DNA of 64,000 bases from positions 5,022,001 through 5,086,000 of the forward strand of contig NZ_CP015772.1 of the NCBI RefSeq assembly GCF_001654455.1, given 5' to 3'. The DNA comes from Niabella ginsenosidivorans (GTDB lineage: Bacteria; Bacteroidota; Bacteroidia; Chitinophagales; Chitinophagaceae). A model generated the notes under the pieces. It did no database searches, was not told the origin of the DNA, and saw nothing but the letters and a program-made list of their open reading frames with translations. This document shows, one piece after another, positions 1 through 7,123 of this stretch (the first letter of the stretch is position 1; every line of letters starts with the position of its first letter). The position numbers and the translations under genes were made by a program.

Positions 1-623
1 GGCTAGGTTTTTGTCGTTTAGTTTCTGTAATTCATTTTTGATAATCCAAAGTTCATGTCCAACTGTGTCGGTTATGTCCTTGTATCTAATTAGGTCGCCA
101 AGTATTTTTGAATTGTCAGACTTTACCGCTTTAATTACTGCAAACTTGTAAAAATGGTCTTCGGGCCTACCAAGTTGAACGTTGTCAAAATAAATAGTGT
201 CCTTTATAACTCTAAATGTTCCTTTGATTTCTGAAACCCCAAAGCAGCCAATTCTTTCTTTGAAAGTAAAGCGGTCGTCAATAGTACGATTACCAGAAGC
301 CGCTTTTTCTGTCTGAGTTTTTCTTTGATTAAAAAATAGAGTTGTCGCAACAGAGCAATTGTAAGTCCTAAATAAACTGCGCCTAATAATAGAAATGCAG
401 GAAAGGCAAATAGTCCAAGTTTGCCTTCCCAATAGTAGCTCGTGTTAACTAACAGAAAGAAAACAATTGTCGTTATGATTAGTCCTCTATTTTTCACTGT
501 CGTGTAAAATGTCGGTTTAAGCTGACCGATAACAGGGTATTTGCGATGGGTCGGTAATAGTATTCCGTCAACTGAGTTTTGCATTAAAGTTAAATAGAAA
601 TTTTGAAGTTGTGCATTTGACAT
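1..623 (-). pseudogene. Frameshifted small membrane protein, runs off left edge
   Basis: The upstream frame gives 139 codons with two to three hydrophobic segments (around residues 47-62 and 68-95) and stops at 204. From about position 300 down to base 1, another minus-strand frame is open and reads as coherent protein (ASGNRTIDDRFTFKER, then GCFGVSEIKGTFRVIKD and TIYFDNVQLGRPEDHFYKF). This looks like the conserved C-terminal half of a small Bacteroidota membrane-protein family, so the gene appears broken by a frameshift near 290-310. The 139-codon frame also crosses an inverted repeat at 530-544, so the true start may be the GTG at 497 (MKNRGLIITT). The function is unknown. A sequencing error cannot be excluded. 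Confidence 0.55.
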
Positions 624-652
624 CGAGCCGCACTATTGCAAATACCCTGTTA
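530..652. repeat. 15-bp inverted repeat pair
   Basis: TAACAGGGTATTTGC at 530-544 is the exact reverse complement of GCAAATACCCTGTTA at 638-652. The right arm runs directly into GTTAGCGGTAGTGC (649-662) and also lies in a small dyad, GCACTA/TAGTGC. Such GTTAGC-ended hairpins resemble recombination or cassette-boundary sites. That reading is inference. Confidence 0.6.
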
Positions 653-662
653 GCGGTAGTGC
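649..662 (+). repeat. GTTAGCGGTARTGC boundary repeat, copy 1
   Basis: GTTAGCGGTAGTGC lies just beyond the stop codon of the DUF4062-like gene. Its mate is the inverted copy at 1882-1895 just upstream of that gene, with one mismatch. The pair brackets the gene almost exactly. Confidence 0.6.
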
Positions 663-664
663 TT

Positions 665-1858
665 TTATTTTGAAATATATGTTACAATATTTTTTTCTAA
701 ATCTTTTAAAACTGTATTCAACAATTCATTAGGTTCGGTGTAGGGTTTGTAAATAAGTTTGGTTGAAATTTTAGTTTTAAATTCATTCAGTTTCTTCCAT
801 TCATCTGCGATTTTGTCAAAATTCGGTGTGTCCAAGGAAACAACTGGGGCTGTTGAAAAGAAATATGCCATTCCAACAGGATTTTGGGAATCTGAGTTGT
901 CAAGTGCTTGCAGAAGTTCTTCGGCTGTACCTGATTCAGCTCTTTGAACTCCTGTTGCTTGGTCATAAGTTGGACTGCCGAGTTTATGTTTAAAAACTGC
1001 AATTACGAAGTCGGCATTTTTAATAAGGTCCGAATTAATTACATCTTGTGCATATCCATTTTGTGAAGCTAAATCTTCCCATCCACTAACCATTATTCTA
1101 AGTCCACAATGTTTCTCGTGATTGTCAATTCTAAACCTTCTTTCTAGTGTATCCAATAGTAATTGCCTTTCCTGTTGTGTGTCGCCTGGGGATGCAATTA
1201 CAACGCTAACTCCTGATTCTGATTTGAGCTTACGTTTTTTTAATATTGTCGATGTTCCAACTTTTACAGTTTCAAAAATGTCTTTATTCCATTTTGAACT
1301 TGAAGACAAGATGTTCATCAGGATTTTAATATCCTCAAAAATTCCTTCGGTTTCATCGTTTGAAATTAACTCTGAAACTCGCTTCAAACAATTTGGACAA
1401 AGACCTGCTTGCCTCATACCTGCATCAATTCCTCTTTTGTCCCCAAGAAAGTCATATATACAACCTGTTGTTTTTTCGTGGCGGAATCCACTAGTGTCAG
1501 TATCTAAAGCTAAATAGTCTGTAATGAAATAAATTAGCCCATTTGACTTTGGCAAGTCAGTTAGTAATTCCCAATAGGCAAAAGAAAATATTGATAAATT
1601 TTTATGTTCGTGAATAAAATAATTATCACTATACTGAATATCTGTGAAGCAAAAAACTCTTTCGTGTTCCTTAAATTCAGAAGAATATTTCTTATGAATT
1701 TCATTGAAGGACTTCGGCTTACTTAAAATGCTATCAGTAATTTCAAATGGTTTTTCAAAAATTGAAAATTCAAGGTGTTTACAGTTTGACAATAGAAATT
1801 CCTTAAGTTTTTTTCGGTCTATGTCGAAATTTTTATCAAGTAGTATAAGTATTTTCAT
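665..1858 (-). CDS. DUF4062-like protein with Cys-containing N-terminal region
   Basis: A 397-residue protein in two parts. The C-terminal half (about 215-360) starts with VVIASPGDTQQERQLLLD and continues with WEDLASQNGYAQDVINSDL, NADFVIAVFKHKLG and SGTAEELLQAL. This is the order of a DUF4062-like Rossmann/TIR-related domain often found in signalling and defence proteins. The N-terminal half (1-200) is not one I recognise; it carries GCIYDFLGDKRGIDAGM and a CPNC pair that could bind metal. The gene is AT-rich and stands alone between short inverted repeats, which suggests acquisition as a unit. A defence or stress-sensing role is inference from the domain and the island. Confidence 0.7.
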   Translation of the reverse strand: MKILILLDKNFDIDRKKLKEFLLSNCKHLEFSIFEKPFEITDSILSKPKSFNEIHKKYSSEFKEHERVFCFTDIQYSDNYFIHEHKNLSIFSFAYWELLTDLPKSNGLIYFITDYLALDTDTSGFRHEKTTGCIYDFLGDKRGIDAGMRQAGLCPNCLKRVSELISNDETEGIFEDIKILMNILSSSSKWNKDIFETVKVGTSTILKKRKLKSESGVSVVIASPGDTQQERQLLLDTLERRFRIDNHEKHCGLRIMVSGWEDLASQNGYAQDVINSDLIKNADFVIAVFKHKLGSPTYDQATGVQRAESGTAEELLQALDNSDSQNPVGMAYFFSTAPVVSLDTPNFDKIADEWKKLNEFKTKISTKLIYKPYTEPNELLNTVLKDLEKNIVTYISK

Positions 1859-1881
1859 ATTCAGTAAGGTTGTCTTGGTAG

Positions 1882-1895
1882 CATTACCGCTAACT
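1882..1895 (-). repeat. GTTAGCGGTARTGC boundary repeat, copy 2
   Basis: On the minus strand this reads GTTAGCGGTAATGC, matching the copy at 649-662 at 13 of 14 positions in inverted orientation. It sits in the leader of the DUF4062-like gene, next to AT-rich sequence that could be its promoter. Confidence 0.55.
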
Positions 1896-1969
1896 CTTAA
1901 ATATACGAAATTTTTATTCGCAAATTATGCCTGTGTAAATAAGCTTCATTGACGAAAGAAAGTTGGGTA

Positions 1970-2584
1970 TTATCTGAAAAAGGTCAAGCCCCTCACCAAA
2001 GCCGATTTCACCCCATTTTCATGCCTGCACATTCTATACGCTAATTTTACCAATACCGATAATGCTTCATAAAACATCATCAAATTTCCTTTATTTACTT
2101 CTTTATCGCCCTTATAAGTAATCACGGAGTCCAGCATATCCAGTAATTCTATTTGAGCATAAGACCGGCGGAAGGTTTTGCAGAATTGGGTAATGACTTG
2201 CCCCGGATCCTTCTTTTCATCAGCAGTCAATAAAACCGGGATGTTCATTTTAGCAATCATTTGCCGCGCCTCTTTGGGTAGTCGTTTTTGCTGCTTATAT
2301 TTCCTATCGGCATTTTTCCGTTCATTCAATATATGACAGGCTTCAATAAGCCGGAGCAGGTGCTGAATAAAATCCATCAGGTCCTCCCGTGCGTTCTCTT
2401 CACTATACGCACTATTATCATTACATAAAGCACACTGCTGCCAGCATTGAAGTTCCTCTTTCATCTCATCCAGGTGATAGTGATAAAATACTTCCCATAG
2501 GATACGCAACGGCCGCTTACCGGCCAGGCTCAAAAAATGCCAGGACTTGTAAAAACGCTTTCTGCTGGGGGTGTTCGTTTCCAT
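1970..2584 (-). CDS. Hypothetical protein, third gene of HEPN operon
   Basis: A 204-residue, mostly alpha-helical, basic protein of no family I can name. The N-terminal part has three Cys residues in QCWQQCALCND (about residues 47-57). A charged middle (ERKNADRKYKQQKRLPKEAR) precedes a C-terminal helical section with conserved-looking AYRMCRHENG. There is no signal peptide or membrane segment. It starts 12 bp after the HEPN gene and is the last gene of a three-gene operon. Proteins of this look occur in Bacteroidota accessory elements, but no function can be assigned. Confidence 0.7.
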   Translation of the reverse strand: METNTPSRKRFYKSWHFLSLAGKRPLRILWEVFYHYHLDEMKEELQCWQQCALCNDNSAYSEENAREDLMDFIQHLLRLIEACHILNERKNADRKYKQQKRLPKEARQMIAKMNIPVLLTADEKKDPGQVITQFCKTFRRSYAQIELLDMLDSVITYKGDKEVNKGNLMMFYEALSVLVKLAYRMCRHENGVKSALVRGLTFFR

Positions 2585-2596
2585 AAATCGGGTGTT

Positions 2597-3481
2597 TTAT
2601 TGGGAAGTATTTTGTAATTCGGGCTGCAACGGCGCATTCATGAAGCATTTTCCGGCAGCGGATAACACTTCATGAATGCGCCGGATTTTTCCGGTAAGGG
2701 TTAACAATTCTTCATCCGTAATTTTATAATCTTCCCTATACCGGGTGTCTATATACGCTTTTTGCAAAAGGTTAAACAGGCGCTTGTCTTGCTCTGTTTG
2801 CCGGGGAAAGATTTCCGGCAGTTGATGCGCCACCAGGCTGCCATAGTGCAGCAGCCGGTCAATACTATGGGTATTGGCATGGTAGCCGGTTCCCGCTTTC
2901 AGCAGTGTTCGCAACGCCTGTTCTGCAGACTGATGCAGCATAAATGCCGCCATCTTGTGCTGCTTGCGCACACGGTACAGTTCTGAACCTGCCAAAAATT
3001 CTTTGGCCTTGGATAGCCCTTCTTCCCATTGCCTGGTAGCCTCTTTGTTGTTGGCAGCTACTTTAGTTCCCGGGTAATGCTCCCGGCAAATATTTCCTGC
3101 ATCATACAGCACCGGGGCGTGCTGCCATATAAACCCGGCAAAGGAAAGACCAGCCTGCAGCCACTCCATAAAAGTGGAGGTTGCCAATACAAGTGTGGTA
3201 ACCGGCATGAGGCTGCTGCAATGGTTTTCTATTTTGTCCTGCCATTCGTGCAACTCTTTATTGGCAAGGTTGGGCAGCAATATTAAAAGTGTACAGTCTG
3301 ATATATGTTGACAGTATGGGGCGGATTCATTAAATATGCTTTCATATTTTTTGCGATGTAGTGTAGCGCCCAGCATAAAAATCATATCCGGGTTAGCCGT
3401 TTTTACAATTACTTCCGTAAGCTGTTGCTGGTGAAAACTAAATGCCTCCCGGCACTGATCGTAAATGGTAAAGGGCTTCAT
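2597..3481 (-). CDS. Nucleotidyltransferase-like/HEPN-domain protein
   Basis: A 294-residue protein. The C-terminal HEPN domain (about 165-280) shows AAFMLHQSAEQALRTLLKA followed by a THSIDRLLHYG helix, the usual HEPN A.E.aLk..l...H.l..L pattern. The N-terminal half (1-130), with MIFMLGATLHR and CTLLILLPN, looks like a divergent minimal-nucleotidyltransferase region, though I cannot locate a clear GSxxxG/DxD pair. The start is set by a strong AGGAGG seven bases before the ATG; a longer frame reaching 3526 lacks such a site. The start overlaps the preceding stop as ATGA, so the genes are probably translationally coupled. HEPN proteins are often RNases or toxins; the activity here is unproven. 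Confidence 0.75.
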   Translation of the reverse strand: MKPFTIYDQCREAFSFHQQQLTEVIVKTANPDMIFMLGATLHRKKYESIFNESAPYCQHISDCTLLILLPNLANKELHEWQDKIENHCSSLMPVTTLVLATSTFMEWLQAGLSFAGFIWQHAPVLYDAGNICREHYPGTKVAANNKEATRQWEEGLSKAKEFLAGSELYRVRKQHKMAAFMLHQSAEQALRTLLKAGTGYHANTHSIDRLLHYGSLVAHQLPEIFPRQTEQDKRLFNLLQKAYIDTRYREDYKITDEELLTLTGKIRRIHEVLSAAGKCFMNAPLQPELQNTSQ

Positions 3482-3936
3482 ACTACCTCCTTTTTTGACA
3501 GTTGACGCCTGGTTTTGCGGAACCATTTTTTAAACCACCAGGTTTGGTGTTTATCACGCCATTTGGCATACCTGTCTACCAGTTTCTCGTTGCCCTCACC
3601 CGGAAAGAGCATGCCAACAGCATCCATTTCCTTAAAAATTTGGCGAATTTCAGCTTCCATATAATGCTCCTGCCCGTAACCGAGTGCAATAAAATAATTG
3701 ATGAGGTGTTCCTTGGCCGTATCCCGCCCCTCCCGGTTCCAACTGCCGCAGGCCAGGTTATCCATAAAATCGATTACCACTTCTTTAGGCGGTATGTCCA
3801 TCAGGCGGCATAGCAGCAAAAATTGATAGGGAAGAATGTAACTAAAATTAGCATGGCGTTCATAGGCCCCGGTTTGCCATTTTAATTCCGGCTTGGGTTT
3901 GCGTTGGGGTTGTTTGCGAGTGGATGTCTTTTGCAT
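3478..3936 (-). CDS. Hypothetical protein, first gene of HEPN operon
   Basis: A 152-residue basic protein. It opens with a Lys/Arg/Pro-rich tail (RKQPQRKPKPELKW) and ends in an aromatic, basic stretch (HQTWWFKKWFRKTRRQ), both consistent with nucleic-acid contact. The middle is helical (LPYQFLLLCRLMDIPPKEVV, then YFIALGYGQEHY). I do not recognise the family. Its stop overlaps the start of the HEPN gene by four bases, and a 150-bp structured leader lies directly upstream, so it is the promoter-proximal gene of the operon. Confidence 0.7.
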   Translation of the reverse strand: MQKTSTRKQPQRKPKPELKWQTGAYERHANFSYILPYQFLLLCRLMDIPPKEVVIDFMDNLACGSWNREGRDTAKEHLINYFIALGYGQEHYMEAEIRQIFKEMDAVGMLFPGEGNEKLVDRYAKWRDKHQTWWFKKWFRKTRRQLSKKEVV

Positions 3937-3972
3937 GGCGGAAAGCTTTTAAAGGTGAAGAATGTGCAAACA

Positions 3973-4121
3973 GACCAACCGGCGGCGCATAAAAAAGACG
4001 TGGGTTGGTCCTTACCGTCTTGGGGGCTACGACACCCTTACTCCAATAAGAACGCCCACGCCATAACGTGAACGATTTACCTTATTTCCCGGAGTTTGAA
4101 TTGTCGTAGTTTCAAGACAGG
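3973..4121 (-). ncRNA. Structured leader/attenuator upstream of HEPN operon
   Basis: Read on the minus strand, an outer hairpin pairs GTCTTGAAACTACGACA (4118-4102) with TGTCGTAGCCCCCAAGAC (4034-4017). Next, AAGACG (4021-4016) can pair with CGTCTT (4000-3995), which is followed by more T residues like an intrinsic terminator. This competes with the hairpin GACCAACC (4010-4003)/GGTTGGTC (3980-3973) and with the outer hairpin. CGTGGG (4059-4054) can also pair with CCCACG (4004-3999). An eight-codon frame (MAWAFLLE, 4064-4038) sits inside the outer loop. The layout suggests an attenuator or riboregulator. A DNA-level role such as a recombination or transfer site is an alternative. Confidence 0.5.
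4038..4064 (-). other. Possible leader peptide MAWAFLLE
   Basis: A short ATG-to-TAA frame of eight codons lies in the loop of the outer leader hairpin, upstream of the competing hairpins. No ribosome-binding site is evident, so translation is only a possibility. After the TAA the same frame stays open past the start of the 152-residue gene, which may be chance. Confidence 0.25.
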
Positions 4122-4261
4122 AATTAAAGCAAACACGCTTAATATTTTAGGAAAGCGGCTGCAAAATAAAATTGAATTATGTCATTGCAATATTTTTTTA
4201 TTTAATTTAAAACTGCTCCTAAAGATATATAAATCTTTCTTGTGAACCAAATTTTATTTCA

Positions 4262-4312
4262 TGTAAAGCAGGTTTACACTAAAATTAATGATTTAGGTAA
4301 ACAATAAATTTG
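4262..4312 (+). promoter_or_regulatory. Candidate operator and -7 box of the RM operon
   Basis: TGTAAA (4262-4267) and TTTACA (4273-4278) form a dyad with a 5-bp spacer. GTTTAC (4272-4277) and GTAAAC (4297-4302) form a wider one. The right arm runs directly into TAAATTTG (4305-4312), which fits the Bacteroidota -7 element TAnnTTTG; no good -33 box is seen. The first gene is an XRE regulator, so these half-sites are the natural place for autoregulation of the restriction-modification genes. Confidence 0.45.
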
Positions 4313-4338
4313 TCTACAAGAGCAAATTATCATTATTA

Positions 4339-4665
4339 ATGAGCAATTTAAAGTCAAAACGGAAGGCGGATAAAATTATTATCAACAGGTTGGCGGCCGT
4401 GCTAAAAGAAGAAGGAGTAAGTAACAAAGCACTGGCGGCAGAGTTAGGGTATGAAGAAACAACTATTTCAAAATGGGCTACAAATACCATACAACCCCCT
4501 CTTGCCACCTTCTTTCGCATCGCACTCACCATTAACCGGGATCTGAAAGATTTTTTTATTTCATCTAAGGACATTGAGGGTGAGGAAAAGAAAAAACTGC
4601 TCAAGGAACTGGCGGTAATTGCAGAAAAAGGAAAACGGACAGGCAAAAATAAAATACAAGATTAG
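4339..4665 (+). CDS. XRE-family HTH regulator of the RM operon
   Basis: A 108-residue DNA-binding protein. Residues about 15-70 form an XRE/Cro-type helix-turn-helix (RLAAVLKEEGVSNKALAAEL, then TTISKWATNTIQPP and LATFFRIALTINRDLKDFF). A charged tail follows. It ends one base before the hsdM start, so it heads the operon. By analogy with controller proteins of restriction-modification systems it probably delays or balances nuclease expression after entry into a new cell. The inverted half-sites upstream support autoregulation. Confidence 0.85.
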   Translation: MSNLKSKRKADKIIINRLAAVLKEEGVSNKALAAELGYEETTISKWATNTIQPPLATFFRIALTINRDLKDFFISSKDIEGEEKKKLLKELAVIAEKGKRTGKNKIQD

Positions 4666-4666
4666 A

Positions 4667-7123
4667 ATGGCGATCAAAAAATCAGAATTATATTCTACTA
4701 TTTGGGCAAGTTGCGACAAGCTACGTGGCGGCATGGATGCCAGCCAATATAAGGACTATGTACTGGTACTTCTTTTTATTAAATATGTATCCGATAAATA
4801 TGCCGGTAAAAAGAACGCGGTAATCACCATACCTCCCGGAGCGTCTTTTGAAGATATGGTAAAGCTGAAAGGCCGGAAAGATATTGGTGATAAAATCAAT
4901 AAGAAGATCATCAAACCTATTGCGGAAGAAAATGGTTTGTCGGGCATTATTGACGTTACCGACTTTAACGATGAAGAGAAGTTAGGTAAGAGTGATGAGA
5001 TGGTTGATAAACTGTCGGGGCTTATTTCCATATTCCAAAATCCAAATTTAGATTTCAGCAAGAACAGGGCAGACGGAGATGATATATTGGGAGATGCTTA
5101 TGAATACCTGATGAGACACTTCGCCACAGAGTCGGGAAAGAGCAAAGGTCAGTTCTACACTCCTGCTGAAGTAAGCAGGATACTGGCAAAAATATTGGGT
5201 ATTAATGAAAACAATTCCACACGTCAAACCTCTGCTTATGATCCAACATGTGGAAGCGGCAGTCTGTTATTGAAAATTGCAGATGAAGCTGGGAAGGATA
5301 TCTCTCTCTTCGGCCAGGAAAAAGATGTGGCAACGGCGGGTATTGCAAAAATGAATATGATCCTGCACAACAATCCTACCGCAGACATTCGCAAAGGTCA
5401 AAGTACATTATCCCATCCTTTGTTTACATCAGGCAATAATTTAAAACAATTTGATTACGCAGTATCGAACCCACCATTTTCAAGTAAGAATTGGATGGAT
5501 GGGTTTAACCCGTCTGATGACATTTACCAACGATTTACCGGTTATGGAATACCTCCCACAAAAAACGGCGATTATGCTTTCTTACTTCATATCATCAAAT
5601 CGCTAAAGAGCAACGGAAAAGGTGCTGTTATTTTGCCACATGGTGTATTATTTCGTGGAGGTTCAGAAGCGATGATTCGGAAAGCTCTTGTAGAGAAAGG
5701 ATATATTAAAGGAATTATCGGCCTGCCGGCAAATCTTTTTTATGGCACAGGCATCCCTGCCTGCATTATTATGATGGATAAGGAAAATGCAGAGGGGCGA
5801 AAAGGTATATTCATGATTGATGCCAGCAAAGGTTTTGTAAAAGATGGTAATAAAAACAGGTTGCGGGAGCAGGACATCCATAAGATAGTTGATGTATTTA
5901 ATAAGCAAACGCCTGTTTATGGATATTCCAGGATGATCCCTCTTGCCGAAATAAGGAAGAACGAGTTTAACCTGAATATACCCCGTTATATAGACAGCCA
6001 GGAAACCGAGGACATACAGGATATAGAAGCGCATTTGTTAGGGGGTATACCCAATTTTGATATTGATGCTTTACAGCTATACTGGGATGTTTATCCTTCT
6101 TTGAGAAAAGAATTGTTTAAAACAAGTAAGCGTAGCAACAAGTATAGTGAACTGAAAGTTGAAGCCAAACATATTCGGGTTACAATTTTCGGGCATCCGG
6201 AATTTACCGGCTATGCAAATGGTATCAATAATCTTTTCAATAGGTGGAAGCAAAAAAGCATTCCATCACTCACAGCTATAAAAATTGGAGACAAACCAAA
6301 GAAAATAATTCACGAGTTATCCGAGGATCTTCTTGCAACATTTTCAGGAAAAAAACTACTTGACAACTACGACATCTACCAACACCTTATGACTTATTGG
6401 GCGGATGTGATGCAGGACGATGTTTACATACTGGTGACAGATGGGTGGAAAGCCGGTAACGGTGTTGAAAACGATAAGAAGAAAAAAACATGGGAAGGCC
6501 GGTTGATGCCAAAGAACATTATCATAAATGAGTATTTCTCCAATGACAAAAAGGCCATAGAGGAACTTGAATTGCAAAGAGATGAAGTGGCCCGAAAAAT
6601 AGAGGAAATGGATGAAGAACATACAGGAGAGGATGGCGCTTTATCAGAAGTATTAAATGATAAGGGGAAGCCAACCAAGGCTCTCATTCAAAAAAGGATT
6701 AAAACACTTGAAAAAGAGGAGAATACTTTATTAGTTGCTGATGAGCCGGAACCCGTATATGGGGAGCCTGAAGAAGATGAGCTAAATATTTTAATAAACT
6801 ACCTTTCATTATTGGAGCAAGAGTCTGCATTGAATAAGTCAATAAAAACGGCAGAAACTGCATTGGACAAGAGGGCTCTAATCCAATATCCCAAACTAAA
6901 AGAAGCGGACATAAAGCATCTGGTTATTGAACAAAAATGGATGAACACCGTTCAATTGGAGGTACAAAATGAAATGGATAGAATAAGCCATCGGCTGGCT
7001 GAACGTATTAAAGAACTCGCTGAACGATATGAAACCACATTGCCGCAATTATCTTATGAAACAGATGAACTAACACATAAAGTAAATGCTCACCTAAAGA
7101 AAATGGGGTTTGTATGGAAATAG
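4667..7123 (+). CDS. hsdM: Type I restriction-modification methyltransferase subunit
   Basis: An 818-residue HsdM that methylates adenine N6 in the recognition site and forms the core complex with HsdS. The HsdM N-terminal helical domain covers about 1-140. The AdoMet motif I is DPTCGSGSLLL near residue 191, and the catalytic motif IV NPPF is near 268. The ATG at 4667 is preferred because it follows the regulator's stop and starts the usual MAIKKSELYSTIW sequence; a frame starting at 4619 overlaps the regulator. After about residue 480 the protein carries an extra 300-residue helical tail rich in Glu and Lys (EELELQRDEVARKIEEMDEE), longer than classical HsdM of about 500. It overlaps hsdS by 10 bases. 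Confidence 0.95.
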   Translation: MAIKKSELYSTIWASCDKLRGGMDASQYKDYVLVLLFIKYVSDKYAGKKNAVITIPPGASFEDMVKLKGRKDIGDKINKKIIKPIAEENGLSGIIDVTDFNDEEKLGKSDEMVDKLSGLISIFQNPNLDFSKNRADGDDILGDAYEYLMRHFATESGKSKGQFYTPAEVSRILAKILGINENNSTRQTSAYDPTCGSGSLLLKIADEAGKDISLFGQEKDVATAGIAKMNMILHNNPTADIRKGQSTLSHPLFTSGNNLKQFDYAVSNPPFSSKNWMDGFNPSDDIYQRFTGYGIPPTKNGDYAFLLHIIKSLKSNGKGAVILPHGVLFRGGSEAMIRKALVEKGYIKGIIGLPANLFYGTGIPACIIMMDKENAEGRKGIFMIDASKGFVKDGNKNRLREQDIHKIVDVFNKQTPVYGYSRMIPLAEIRKNEFNLNIPRYIDSQETEDIQDIEAHLLGGIPNFDIDALQLYWDVYPSLRKELFKTSKRSNKYSELKVEAKHIRVTIFGHPEFTGYANGINNLFNRWKQKSIPSLTAIKIGDKPKKIIHELSEDLLATFSGKKLLDNYDIYQHLMTYWADVMQDDVYILVTDGWKAGNGVENDKKKKTWEGRLMPKNIIINEYFSNDKKAIEELELQRDEVARKIEEMDEEHTGEDGALSEVLNDKGKPTKALIQKRIKTLEKEENTLLVADEPEPVYGEPEEDELNILINYLSLLEQESALNKSIKTAETALDKRALIQYPKLKEADIKHLVIEQKWMNTVQLEVQNEMDRISHRLAERIKELAERYETTLPQLSYETDELTHKVNAHLKKMGFVWK

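Noticed and set aside
638-662. True integron attC site
   Set aside because: GTTAGCG does not fit GTTRRRY and no integron integrase is present; kept only as an unexplained boundary repeat.
4017-4121. CRISPR-like repeat
   Set aside because: Only two inverted arms with no regular direct repetition, no spacers and no cas genes nearby.
4314-4646. Minus-strand 110-codon frame opposite the XRE gene
   Set aside because: Low-complexity Ser-rich translation, exactly antisense to a clear HTH protein in a well-ordered operon.
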